Shown here piece by piece: positions 57,334-64,000 of a stretch of DNA of 64,000 nucleotides (the stretch's first letter is position 1; every line of letters begins with the position of its first letter). Location: NCBI RefSeq assembly GCF_000019845.1, contig NC_010581.1, positions 2,485,501 to 2,549,500 on the forward strand, in the 5' to 3' direction. A model generated the notes under the pieces. The model had not been told where the DNA came from and did no database searches. It saw nothing but the letters and a program-made list of their open reading frames with translations. This DNA comes from Beijerinckia indica subsp. indica ATCC 9039 (GTDB lineage Bacteria; Pseudomonadota; Alphaproteobacteria; Rhizobiales; Beijerinckiaceae). Position numbers and translations under genes: made by a program.

Positions 57334-57348
57334 GCAAGGGCCGTGCCG
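57334..57348 (-). promoter_or_regulatory. Sigma-54 promoter of the butanediol-type dehydrogenase gene
   Basis: Minus-strand sequence CGGCACG-GCCC-TTGC matches the -24/-12 consensus TGGCACG-N4-TTGC with one difference. Transcription would begin about 40 nt before the dehydrogenase start. An AcoR-like sigma-54 activator gene lies immediately upstream, which strengthens the call. Confidence 0.8.
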
Positions 57349-57412
57349 GGAACTACATTATTGTTATTTTATTGAAAATACTCATCTTTATTATTTGAGC
57401 CGAACCCCTGCC

Positions 57413-57457
57413 GTGGCATCTGCCACAGCGCTCTCTATTGCAAATGCCACATGTGGC
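57413..57457. promoter_or_regulatory. Candidate enhancer (UAS) pair for the AcoR-like activator
   Basis: Two palindromes share the half-site TGCCAC: GTGGCA-TC-TGCCAC (57413-57426) and GCCACATGTGGC (57446-57457). They lie about 65-110 bp upstream of the sigma-54 promoter, the usual range for enhancer-binding activators. Inferred from symmetry and position. Confidence 0.6.
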
Positions 57458-57460
57458 GTT

Positions 57461-59416
57461 CTACGGGCGCGAGATGACAAGGCCGAGGCGTTTGATGCGC
57501 CGATAGACGGTCGTCCGGTCGATATCGAGGCGGCGGGCAACTTCAGACAGATTGCCTTGGCATTCCGCCAAAGCCGTTTCGAGCTTTGCACGCGCACTCT
57601 TGGATCGCTTTGCCTCAAACGGAATTTGCTGATTTAGCGTCTCACGCGATGGTGGCGTTCGAGCCAATGCCGGCAGATCCTGGCCAGTGATCACACCATC
57701 CTCGTTGAGAGAAAGGGCGACATCGATCACATTCACCAATTCGCGGAGATTGCCCGGCCAGCCGTGGCGGGAGAGCGCCAACCGCGCATCGGGAGCAAGC
57801 CGTATCTGTTTGTTCTGCGCACTGGCCCGCTGGTGGATCAGACGATCGAGGAGCCAATCGAAATCCTCTCTTTGCTGCAGCGCCGGCAAGGTCAGAACGG
57901 CGGCATTCAAGCGATAGTACAGATCCTCACGAAAGCGCCCTTCCTCGACGAGTTGGCCGAGGTCACGATGCGATGCGGAAATGATTTTAATTCGAACCGT
58001 CTTCGGCTTCGATTGTCCAAGGGGTGTCACTTCCCGTTCGGCCAGGACGCGCAACAGACGGGCCTGCAAGGCCAGCGGCATATCGCCGATTTCATCAAGA
58101 AATAATGTGCCCCCATCCGCTTCCTCGATCAGGCCCCTTTTTCCCCGCGCCAGGGCGCCAGTGAAAGCCCCTGGCCCATATCCGAACAATTCGCTTTCGA
58201 TGAGTTGTTCCGGGATCGAAGCGCAATTCACGGCAATGAAAGATCCATTGCCCGGACGGCATTCATGAATGGCCCTCGCCAGATATTCCTTGCCTGTCCC
58301 CGTCTCGCCCTGGAGGAGAATGGGGATGTCGGTCCCGGCCAGTTTGGCGGCCTTGGCTTGCAGGGCATCCATTTGACTGTCGCCTCCACTCAGGCCCCGC
58401 AAGGATTGAGGCAGAATGGGAGCAGGCATCCGCTTGCTGGCGGGATGGCGCTCCGGTTCGATGGCATGAACAAAGACCGCGCTGGCGTCGCGGGCAAAGA
58501 GGATCCGTTCCTCCGCCGCCCGGCCACGGGTAAAAGCTGGAAGGTCATCAACGCTCATATCGAAGAAACAGGATAAAGGCTGGCCGATAATACCGGCAGC
58601 TTCACGCCAATCGAGCCCCGCGACGCCCGCCAACAAGATGGCGCCCCCATGCGTCATGCCAAGAATACGGCCCGACCCGTCGAGCGCAATGGCGGCTTCT
58701 GGATCAACATCGAGAAAATCCGGCGAGCGGGAAAAACGCAGCACCCAGTTGGAGCGCATCCGCGCCATCAGATTGGCGAGTTCAATACGGCGCGCGGACG
58801 CCGTCACCAGATGCAAAGCCAGAGTTTGACTCACCTTGGGTTGAGGCGAACGCAAGAGTGAAATATCGAGAACAGCCGTGAGGGCGCCATTCGTGTCGAA
58901 GATCGGCGCGGCGGTACAACTCAGCCTTGTATGCGTCGTGTCGAAATGATCGCTTTGATGGATCGTCATCGCCTCGCCGGCAACGATGCAGGAACCAACG
59001 CCGCAGGTTCCGGTCCGTGCCTCCGACCATTCCGAACCGAGCATGAGACCCGCCTCACGCAAAGGGTCCATAAATGCCGGATCGCCGAGAAAATCGACGG
59101 TTACACCCTGGGCATCGGCCAACAGCAGCACATAATTCTGGCCCGCCACCTGACGATAAAGATGTTCGAGCCCGGTCCGCGCAATGCCGATCAGGCGCTC
59201 CGACTGCTCCCGATGCTCCCGCAATTGCGTCTCCGGCACGATATAGGCTTCCGTCGGCCGGGCGGGATCGAGCTTATGCTCATCCACACAGCGCAACCAG
59301 GAGCGCACGACCGTGCTATCACGCGTCGAGACCGCGCCGGAGAGGACGCGCTCGATTTCCTCGATATGATCGCCCTCCGCTCTTCGTGCGGACAATATTG
59401 CCGGGCTCGCAGCCAT
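57461..59416 (-). CDS. Sigma-54-dependent activator, AcoR-like (GAF-AAA+-Fis)
   Basis: A 651-residue bacterial enhancer-binding protein. The N-terminal GAF-like sensor (about residues 60-200, including GTCGVGSCIVAGEAMTIHQSDHFD) is followed by the AAA+ domain with Walker A GETGTGKE, the sigma-54 contact loop GAFTGA in ELFGYGPGAFTGA and Walker B GGTLFLDEIGDM, and ends with a Fis-type helix-turn-helix (NLSEVARRLDIDRTTVYRRIKRLGL). It resembles AcoR regulators of acetoin catabolism. It is upstream of the dehydrogenase on the same strand, with 181 bp between, including the promoter and enhancer-like sites. A GGGAGGAAG box precedes the ATG. Confidence 0.93.
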   Translation of the reverse strand: MAASPAILSARRAEGDHIEEIERVLSGAVSTRDSTVVRSWLRCVDEHKLDPARPTEAYIVPETQLREHREQSERLIGIARTGLEHLYRQVAGQNYVLLLADAQGVTVDFLGDPAFMDPLREAGLMLGSEWSEARTGTCGVGSCIVAGEAMTIHQSDHFDTTHTRLSCTAAPIFDTNGALTAVLDISLLRSPQPKVSQTLALHLVTASARRIELANLMARMRSNWVLRFSRSPDFLDVDPEAAIALDGSGRILGMTHGGAILLAGVAGLDWREAAGIIGQPLSCFFDMSVDDLPAFTRGRAAEERILFARDASAVFVHAIEPERHPASKRMPAPILPQSLRGLSGGDSQMDALQAKAAKLAGTDIPILLQGETGTGKEYLARAIHECRPGNGSFIAVNCASIPEQLIESELFGYGPGAFTGALARGKRGLIEEADGGTLFLDEIGDMPLALQARLLRVLAEREVTPLGQSKPKTVRIKIISASHRDLGQLVEEGRFREDLYYRLNAAVLTLPALQQREDFDWLLDRLIHQRASAQNKQIRLAPDARLALSRHGWPGNLRELVNVIDVALSLNEDGVITGQDLPALARTPPSRETLNQQIPFEAKRSKSARAKLETALAECQGNLSEVARRLDIDRTTVYRRIKRLGLVISRP

Positions 59417-59621
59417 TTCTGACTTCCTCCCTGTTCCCTCGTTGCGCCCTTCTCTCTTTTCTCACAAGGAGCAAAGGCCGACGCTTGGGCGCAGAATAGC
59501 GGGCTCGCGGGAAGCTGCAAGTCCGGCATTGAGACTGCTGACAATCATCGATGATAGGAATGAGGCTCGAAGGGCTCGCCGAACGCAGGCTCGGCTGCCT
59601 CACCGATAGGCAAAAGCTATT

Positions 59622-60401
59622 TTACGCCCGCGCGACAAGAAGAGCATCAGCTATCTCGACAAACCCCTCGCCTCCCGGTCCGGCGGTGATCCAGGCCGGC
59701 AGTGTTGGTATCTCGTCGAGATAGTGCCGCACCGTACTCATGCCAATTGTATGCCTGAAGAATCCGAACATGGGCGCATCATTGGTGGAATCGCCGGAAT
59801 AGAGGATCGCATCGCGTTCCTCGTCTATGTTGACGCCATAGACATCCGCCATGACACGCCGCGCCATGGTGAGTTTGTCATAGCCGCCAAGCCAGCCAAG
59901 GACCCATAGATTATTGACAGTCGTATCGGCACCGGCAGTACGCAGTGTGGCAAGAATCTCTTCACGAACAGATCTGTCATCGGGCCGCGCAAAAGCCAGG
60001 CTCGTCAGACGAAAAGGCTGATCATCCGCCCAGCGGGCCGAAGGAACTTGCTGTTGGACTTCACGCCCGATCGCGGCCAGTCTCTCGGCAATACGCGGGC
60101 GATCAGTCTCACTATGCCAGTAGAGACGGATGACACCATGGTCCTGACTACGCTGGATGAATAAGCCACCGTTTTCGCCAATCACGCCATCAACAGGCCA
60201 CATACGAGCCATTTGATCGCACCAGCCCGCGGGAGCTCCCGTTACCGGAATCACGCGCACGCCGGCATTCTGCAAACGCTCCAGGGCCTCATAGGTCCGC
60301 GCCGCCAGGCGCCCTTTATAGGTGAGTGTTTCATCCATGTCCGTCAGCACGAAACGGACGGATGTGAATATCGTTCGATCCGCTGTCGCCAAATCCTTCA
60401 T
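59622..60401 (-). CDS. HAD superfamily IIB hydrolase
   Basis: A 259-residue phosphatase-like protein with DMDETLT (Asp21 and Asp23 as nucleophile and acid/base), the conserved Thr in VIPVTGAPAGW and the C-terminal YSGDSTNDAPMFGFF motif. The cap between the motifs (about 80-180) is of the IIB type found in sucrose-phosphate and mannosyl-3-phosphoglycerate phosphatases. The substrate is probably a sugar phosphate but is not determined. It stands alone between the AcoR-like and Usp genes. Confidence 0.88.
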   Translation of the reverse strand: MKDLATADRTIFTSVRFVLTDMDETLTYKGRLAARTYEALERLQNAGVRVIPVTGAPAGWCDQMARMWPVDGVIGENGGLFIQRSQDHGVIRLYWHSETDRPRIAERLAAIGREVQQQVPSARWADDQPFRLTSLAFARPDDRSVREEILATLRTAGADTTVNNLWVLGWLGGYDKLTMARRVMADVYGVNIDEERDAILYSGDSTNDAPMFGFFRHTIGMSTVRHYLDEIPTLPAWITAGPGGEGFVEIADALLVARA

Positions 60402-60475
60402 GCAAGGCCTACTCCATTCCTCGGAGCCCGTTCATTTTGCCAGGAGCAGGATGGACGGACCTTTGGACAAATCCA

Positions 60476-60514
60476 TAAAAAAAAGCGGCTGCGGGGTTAT
60501 CGCTTCAGCCGCTT
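60476..60514 (-). terminator. Terminator after the Usp gene
   Basis: AAGCGGCT (60483-60490) pairs with AGCCGCTT (60507-60514). Read on the minus strand, the stem is followed by a run of seven or more T. It lies about 100 bp past the Usp stop, before the HAD gene. Confidence 0.8.
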
Positions 60515-60609
60515 AGTCGTATCCGTCACAACTTAGAGTATAATCCCCAAAAGCTTCCAATTTTTTGGATAGGGATTATGCGTCAAAATGGAGAGGTAAA
60601 GAGCATGCT

Positions 60610-61443
60610 CTAATGGCTGAGCAGAATGCTGAGCGGGCTCGTCTGCAACAAATCGCGCGTCACGCCCCCAAAAGTCCACTCGCGCAGGCGGGCGTGGCCG
60701 TAGCCACCCATGACGATGAGGTCCGCTTTCTTTTCCTTGGCGATTTCAAGCAAGCGTTCGGGGGCCGATTTCTTCCCCAAAACTTCGGCAAGGGCCGTGG
60801 CCTTGATCCGGTGACGCGAGAGAAAAGCGACCACGTCTTCGGTATGACCTTGAGCCTCTTCGAAATCGTCCTTTTCCGAAAGCTCGACGACAGTGACATC
60901 GGGAATATGCCGCAGGAGAGGCAAGGCATCATGCACAGCGCGCCGTGCTTCCTTGGTTTCTTTCCAGGCGACAATGGCCGCACTGCCAGCCGGCGCTTTT
61001 TCGACGCCCTGCGGCACGATCAACAAGGGCCTGCCGGCGCTCAACAGGACATCACCGACATTGGGTTCGTTATAGGGATAGGTCGCCCCTGCCTCACGGC
61101 CGAGAATGATGAGATCGGCGGCGCGCGCCTCCTTGACGAGGAGCGAGCCGGGATAGGAAAGCGCACCCCGCCATTCGGTCTTGATGGAGCGCCCGGTGAC
61201 AAGGTCCTTGAACCGATCGGCTGCTTCCTGCACCGCGGCCTGCGCCCGGTCATGCTCGAGCGTCATCAATTCACCGACCATCGCTCCCATGCCATAGGGA
61301 TCGACAGAGGGCAATTCGGGCAGGCTTCCCGCAATGCCGATCAAGGTCGCGTCGAACACTTCCGCCAGATTGCTCGCGAGCTTGATCCTCGCCGGGGCAT
61401 CCTCGCGCATATCGACATAGACCATCAAAGCCGCATAACTCAT
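60610..61443 (-). CDS. Tandem universal stress protein (UspA-type)
   Basis: About 277 residues from the preferred start MSYAALMVYVD, preceded by GGAGAC; an upstream start would add an unrelated 30 residues. It contains two Usp-like halves: the first ends in ADLIILGREAG...VLLSAGRPLLIVPQG, the second begins SAAIVAWKETKEARRAVHDALPLLR and ends in the nucleotide-binding motif VMGGYGHARLREWTFGGVTRDLL. Such proteins bind ATP or small ligands under stress or stationary conditions. It is divergent from the APH/P-loop kinase gene. Confidence 0.9.
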   Translation of the reverse strand: MSYAALMVYVDMREDAPARIKLASNLAEVFDATLIGIAGSLPELPSVDPYGMGAMVGELMTLEHDRAQAAVQEAADRFKDLVTGRSIKTEWRGALSYPGSLLVKEARAADLIILGREAGATYPYNEPNVGDVLLSAGRPLLIVPQGVEKAPAGSAAIVAWKETKEARRAVHDALPLLRHIPDVTVVELSEKDDFEEAQGHTEDVVAFLSRHRIKATALAEVLGKKSAPERLLEIAKEKKADLIVMGGYGHARLREWTFGGVTRDLLQTSPLSILLSH

Positions 61444-61598
61444 GTGTCTGTCTCCGGAGTTGACCCGCTTCGTCCATTCCAACACATCGAAACAAAGTGA
61501 CGGAATCAGCCGTTCTTCTTTCGATTCGTACAAGATGTATCATAGTCTAACGTTTGGCTGGACAATCCGTTCGGACAGAGGGCAACCATATCTTGAAC

Positions 61599-63176
61599 AT
61601 GGCAGGGAAAGAAATGCCGCCCGTATCTCCAGGCGAACTGGCCCATGACACCCACGATGACGGACAGGCGGAGACGATAGCGTTCCTGCAATCGGAGAAA
61701 GCGTTTGGCGAAAAGCCGCTCAGGCCCCCCATAGCGACGCATATTTCGCTGATTTTTCTGTACGCACAGCGCGCCATCAAGCTCAAACGCGCAGTCCATT
61801 TTCCCTATGTCGATTTTTCCACACCGGCCCTGCGGTTGGCCGCCTGCGAGCGTGAATTGGCGCTCAATCGCCGCACAGCGCCCACTCTCTATTCGGGTGT
61901 ACGGCGCATTACACGGGACAATGACGGATCTTTACAGATCGACGGAAAGGGACCTCTGGTCGATGCCGTCGTGGATATGCGGCGGTTCGACGATGACGCC
62001 CTGCTCGCCCATCACGCCGAGCAGGGCGGCCTCCCCATCCCGCTCCTGACCAAGCTCGCTCAGACCATTGCGACCTTTCACCGCGCCGCCGAAACTGTCG
62101 CGAATGGAAGGGACGATGAAACCGCCACAGCGCGGCTGGCCAGGATAATCGACCTCAACGAAGCGGCTTTCGCGAGCAATAGCATCATTCCCGCACAAGC
62201 GTCCTTGGCACTCGCTCAAACTTTTCGCGCCAGGCTGGCAGCGCTTGCAAGTCTGCTCGATCATCGCGCCAAGGCGGGCAAGATCCGCCATTGTCACGGC
62301 GATCTGCACCTGCGCAATATTTGTCTCCTCGAGGGAGAACCCACGTTGTTTGATTGCCTCGAGTTCGATGATGATATGGCGCGTGTCGATATTCTCTATG
62401 ATCTCGCCTTTCTTCTGATGGATCTCTGGCATCGCGGCCTAGCGCGGGAAGCCAATTGGATTTTCAACCGCTATCTAGATCAGATGGACGAAGACGACGG
62501 CTTGACCGCCATGCCCTTTTTCATGGCGCTGCGCGCGGCCATTCGCGCCCATGTCGCGGCGACGCTCGGCCGATCCAACGAAGCCCTCTCTTATTTCGCC
62601 CTCGCCCAGGCGCTTCTGCATCCACGACCCGCTGCACTGGTCAGCATTGGTGGTCTTTCTGGAACCGGCAAATCGACACTTGCCGCCGCCTTGGCACCCG
62701 CGATCGGGCCGGCGCCTGGCGCCCGCGTTCTTTCGAGCGACCGTATCCGCAAAGGATTATTCGGTGTTCGCGCTGAGACGCGCCTGCCCCCCGAGGCCTA
62801 TGCGCCGGAAGTCTCAGCCCGCGTCTACGCGCGAATCACGACCCTGGCCGAGACGATTTTGCATCTCGGCCAGGGTGTCGTCGCCGATGCCGTTTTTGAC
62901 CGGATGGATGACCGCGCCGAAATCGAACGCGTTGCCGCGAAGGGGAATGTCCCCTTTCTCGGCTTCTGGCTTGAAACGAGCCTCGAACGCCAGATCGAAC
63001 GTGTCGAGGCACGGCGCAATGATGCATCCGACGCTGACGCGACAATCGTGCTTGCCCAAAGAGATCGCGACACAGGCGCCATCCAATGGCATCATCTTGT
63101 TTCCGACCATGAGGCCACGACAACAGCCCGGCAAGCCTTGGAGATCTGCCAAGCCCGTCTCGAATGCCCGGCTTGA
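61599..63176 (+). CDS. Fused aminoglycoside-phosphotransferase-like / P-loop kinase protein
   Basis: A protein of about 525 residues. The N-terminal part (to about 320) is an APH-like kinase fold with the catalytic HGDLHLRN motif and the metal-binding segment LFDCLEFDDD. The C-terminal part is an AAA/gluconokinase-like P-loop with GLSGTGKST and a possible lid region. These fused proteins are widespread in proteobacteria and usually unassigned. A TTG frame start at 61554 is less likely than ATG 61599, and ATG 61614 is also possible. It is divergent from the Usp gene. The antibiotic-resistance sound of the name is not evidence of resistance. Confidence 0.85.
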   Translation: MAGKEMPPVSPGELAHDTHDDGQAETIAFLQSEKAFGEKPLRPPIATHISLIFLYAQRAIKLKRAVHFPYVDFSTPALRLAACERELALNRRTAPTLYSGVRRITRDNDGSLQIDGKGPLVDAVVDMRRFDDDALLAHHAEQGGLPIPLLTKLAQTIATFHRAAETVANGRDDETATARLARIIDLNEAAFASNSIIPAQASLALAQTFRARLAALASLLDHRAKAGKIRHCHGDLHLRNICLLEGEPTLFDCLEFDDDMARVDILYDLAFLLMDLWHRGLAREANWIFNRYLDQMDEDDGLTAMPFFMALRAAIRAHVAATLGRSNEALSYFALAQALLHPRPAALVSIGGLSGTGKSTLAAALAPAIGPAPGARVLSSDRIRKGLFGVRAETRLPPEAYAPEVSARVYARITTLAETILHLGQGVVADAVFDRMDDRAEIERVAAKGNVPFLGFWLETSLERQIERVEARRNDASDADATIVLAQRDRDTGAIQWHHLVSDHEATTTARQALEICQARLECPA

Positions 63177-63276
63177 GCCGCTATGGTTGAGTGTTATGGT
63201 TGAATGCCACCTTTGAGCGCGAAGTTTGAATTAAAGTGAATTCCGCTTTTCTCTAGAATCTTTTAGGCCTGCAGCC

Positions 63277-64000
63277 ATGACTCATGACGTCACGCTTTCC
63301 GCCGCTGTGCTCGCCGGCCTGTTTTCTTTTCTCAGCCCCTGCGTCCTGCCTCTCGTCCCGCCCTATCTGACCTTCATCGCCGGCACGACGATCGAGGATG
63401 TCGCGGTGCTGCGGGAACGTCAGGCGCGGCGCGACATCATGCTCGCCGCGCTCTTGTTCGTTCTTGGCTTCGGCACGGTCTTCGTCGGCCTTGGCGCCAC
63501 AGCCTCGGCCTTCGGCCGGGTGCTGCGAGCCTATCTCAACCCTCTATCGATGCTGGCCGGCGTGGCGATCATCCTCATGGGTCTCCATTTTCTGGGGGTT
63601 TTTCGATTCGCCCTGCTCTATCGCGAGGCGCGTGTTTCAGTACAAAAGCCGCTCGGTGTCTGGGGCGCCTATATTATGGGGCTGGCCTTCGCCTTCGGCT
63701 GGACGCCCTGCATCGGACCGATCCTTGCCGCCATTCTCGCCGTCGCCGCAACGCAGGAGACAATCGGTACTGGCGCGCTTCTGCTGGCCGCTTATTCCTT
63801 TGGGCTTGGCGTCCCTTTCCTGTTCGCGGCAGCGATGATCGAGCCGTTCATCCGGTTCATGAAACGCTTCAAGACTTATTTCGGGATCATGGAAAAAGTG
63901 GTTGGCGTCTGTCTCGTCCTCACCGGCATCGCCTTTCTGACAGGCTCGCTGCAGACCATCTCCTTCTGGCTCTTGGAAAAATTTCCGGCACTCGCCACTT
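63277..64000 (+). CDS. ccdA: Cytochrome c biogenesis protein CcdA (3' end outside window)
   Basis: Inner-membrane thiol transporter that carries reducing equivalents to periplasmic thioredoxin-like proteins for heme ligation and disulfide reduction. About 241 codons are visible before the edge, with helices and the two redox Cys motifs LSPCVLPLVPPY and GWTPCIGP, as in DsbD-like CcdA. The ATG at 63277 gives the standard N-terminus (MTHDVTLSAAVLAGLFSFLSPC). The frame is open at the right boundary, so the C-terminus is not seen. Confidence 0.93.
   Translation, partial: MTHDVTLSAAVLAGLFSFLSPCVLPLVPPYLTFIAGTTIEDVAVLRERQARRDIMLAALLFVLGFGTVFVGLGATASAFGRVLRAYLNPLSMLAGVAIILMGLHFLGVFRFALLYREARVSVQKPLGVWGAYIMGLAFAFGWTPCIGPILAAILAVAATQETIGTGALLLAAYSFGLGVPFLFAAAMIEPFIRFMKRFKTYFGIMEKVVGVCLVLTGIAFLTGSLQTISFWLLEKFPALAT

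Noticed and set aside
61599..63176. Antibiotic resistance from the aminoglycoside-phosphotransferase-like domain
   Set aside because: The APH fold is shared by many kinases, and the fusion to a P-loop kinase is a common chromosomal housekeeping type, so no resistance is inferred.
1..64000. CRISPR arrays, rRNA operons, integrated phage or intact transposon
   Set aside because: No repeat-spacer pattern, rRNA sequence, integrase or phage structural gene was seen; the two tRNA genes show no adjoining att-like duplication that I could find.

Overview
The window looks like chromosomal DNA of a Hyphomicrobiales (Rhizobiales) alphaproteobacterium. Beijerinckiaceae-type is my best guess from the gene set and moderately high GC; I name no genus. 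Supporting context: addA followed by trxA, the lon-clpX-clpP-tig block, an IalB protein, OpgC, HspQ, methylmalonyl-CoA mutase genes beside polyhydroxyalkanoate genes, and a GACCCAAAA-type palindromic repeat. No rRNA, CRISPR array, integrase or intact transposon was seen.

Layout. 1-6.2 kb: end of addA, trxA, queE-queD, then a TetR gene divergent from a YecD-like hydrolase and an AbrB-family membrane protein. 6.2-14 kb: tRNA-Val, then the proteostasis block lon, clpX, clpP, tig on the minus strand, with a candidate heat-shock promoter before lon, then tRNA-Leu. 14-26 kb: envelope and miscellaneous genes, including a multicopper-oxidase-like protein lacking its type 1 copper site, a ParB-like protein, a DMT transporter with a histidine-rich tail, an OpgC/SGNH pair, NAD(P)HX repair, HspQ, IalB, an orphan solute-binding protein and a DsbA-like protein. 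26-41 kb: carbon storage and acyl-CoA metabolism, with a PhaC-like hydrolase, methylmalonyl-CoA epimerase and mutase, PHA synthase, a MaoC-phosphotransacetylase fusion, an Mg2+ P-type ATPase and phosphoketolase. Phosphoketolase makes acetyl-phosphate, and the fusion protein could turn it into acetyl-CoA for PHA synthesis.

41-53.4 kb: tex, a sulfatase with a tiny secreted protein, then a divergent catabolic module: MFS transporter, glycerate 2-kinase and GntR regulator on the minus strand, CoA-transferase and crotonase on the plus strand. Two copies of ATGAATTCAT, 63 bp apart, sit between the arms. An ABM monooxygenase and a MarR regulator follow, divergent over a 20-bp-spaced direct repeat. 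53.4-56.2 kb is a low-density accessory stretch with an IS6-type transposase remnant and a di-heme cytochrome c. 56.2-64 kb: a butanediol-type dehydrogenase with a sigma-54 promoter and palindromic enhancer-like sites under an AcoR-like activator, then a HAD phosphatase, a tandem Usp protein, a fused APH/P-loop kinase and the start of ccdA.

The most interesting candidates are the CoA-transferase/crotonase/glycerate-kinase regulon and the sigma-54 butanediol unit. Functions are family-level readings of the translated sequence; no database search was possible.
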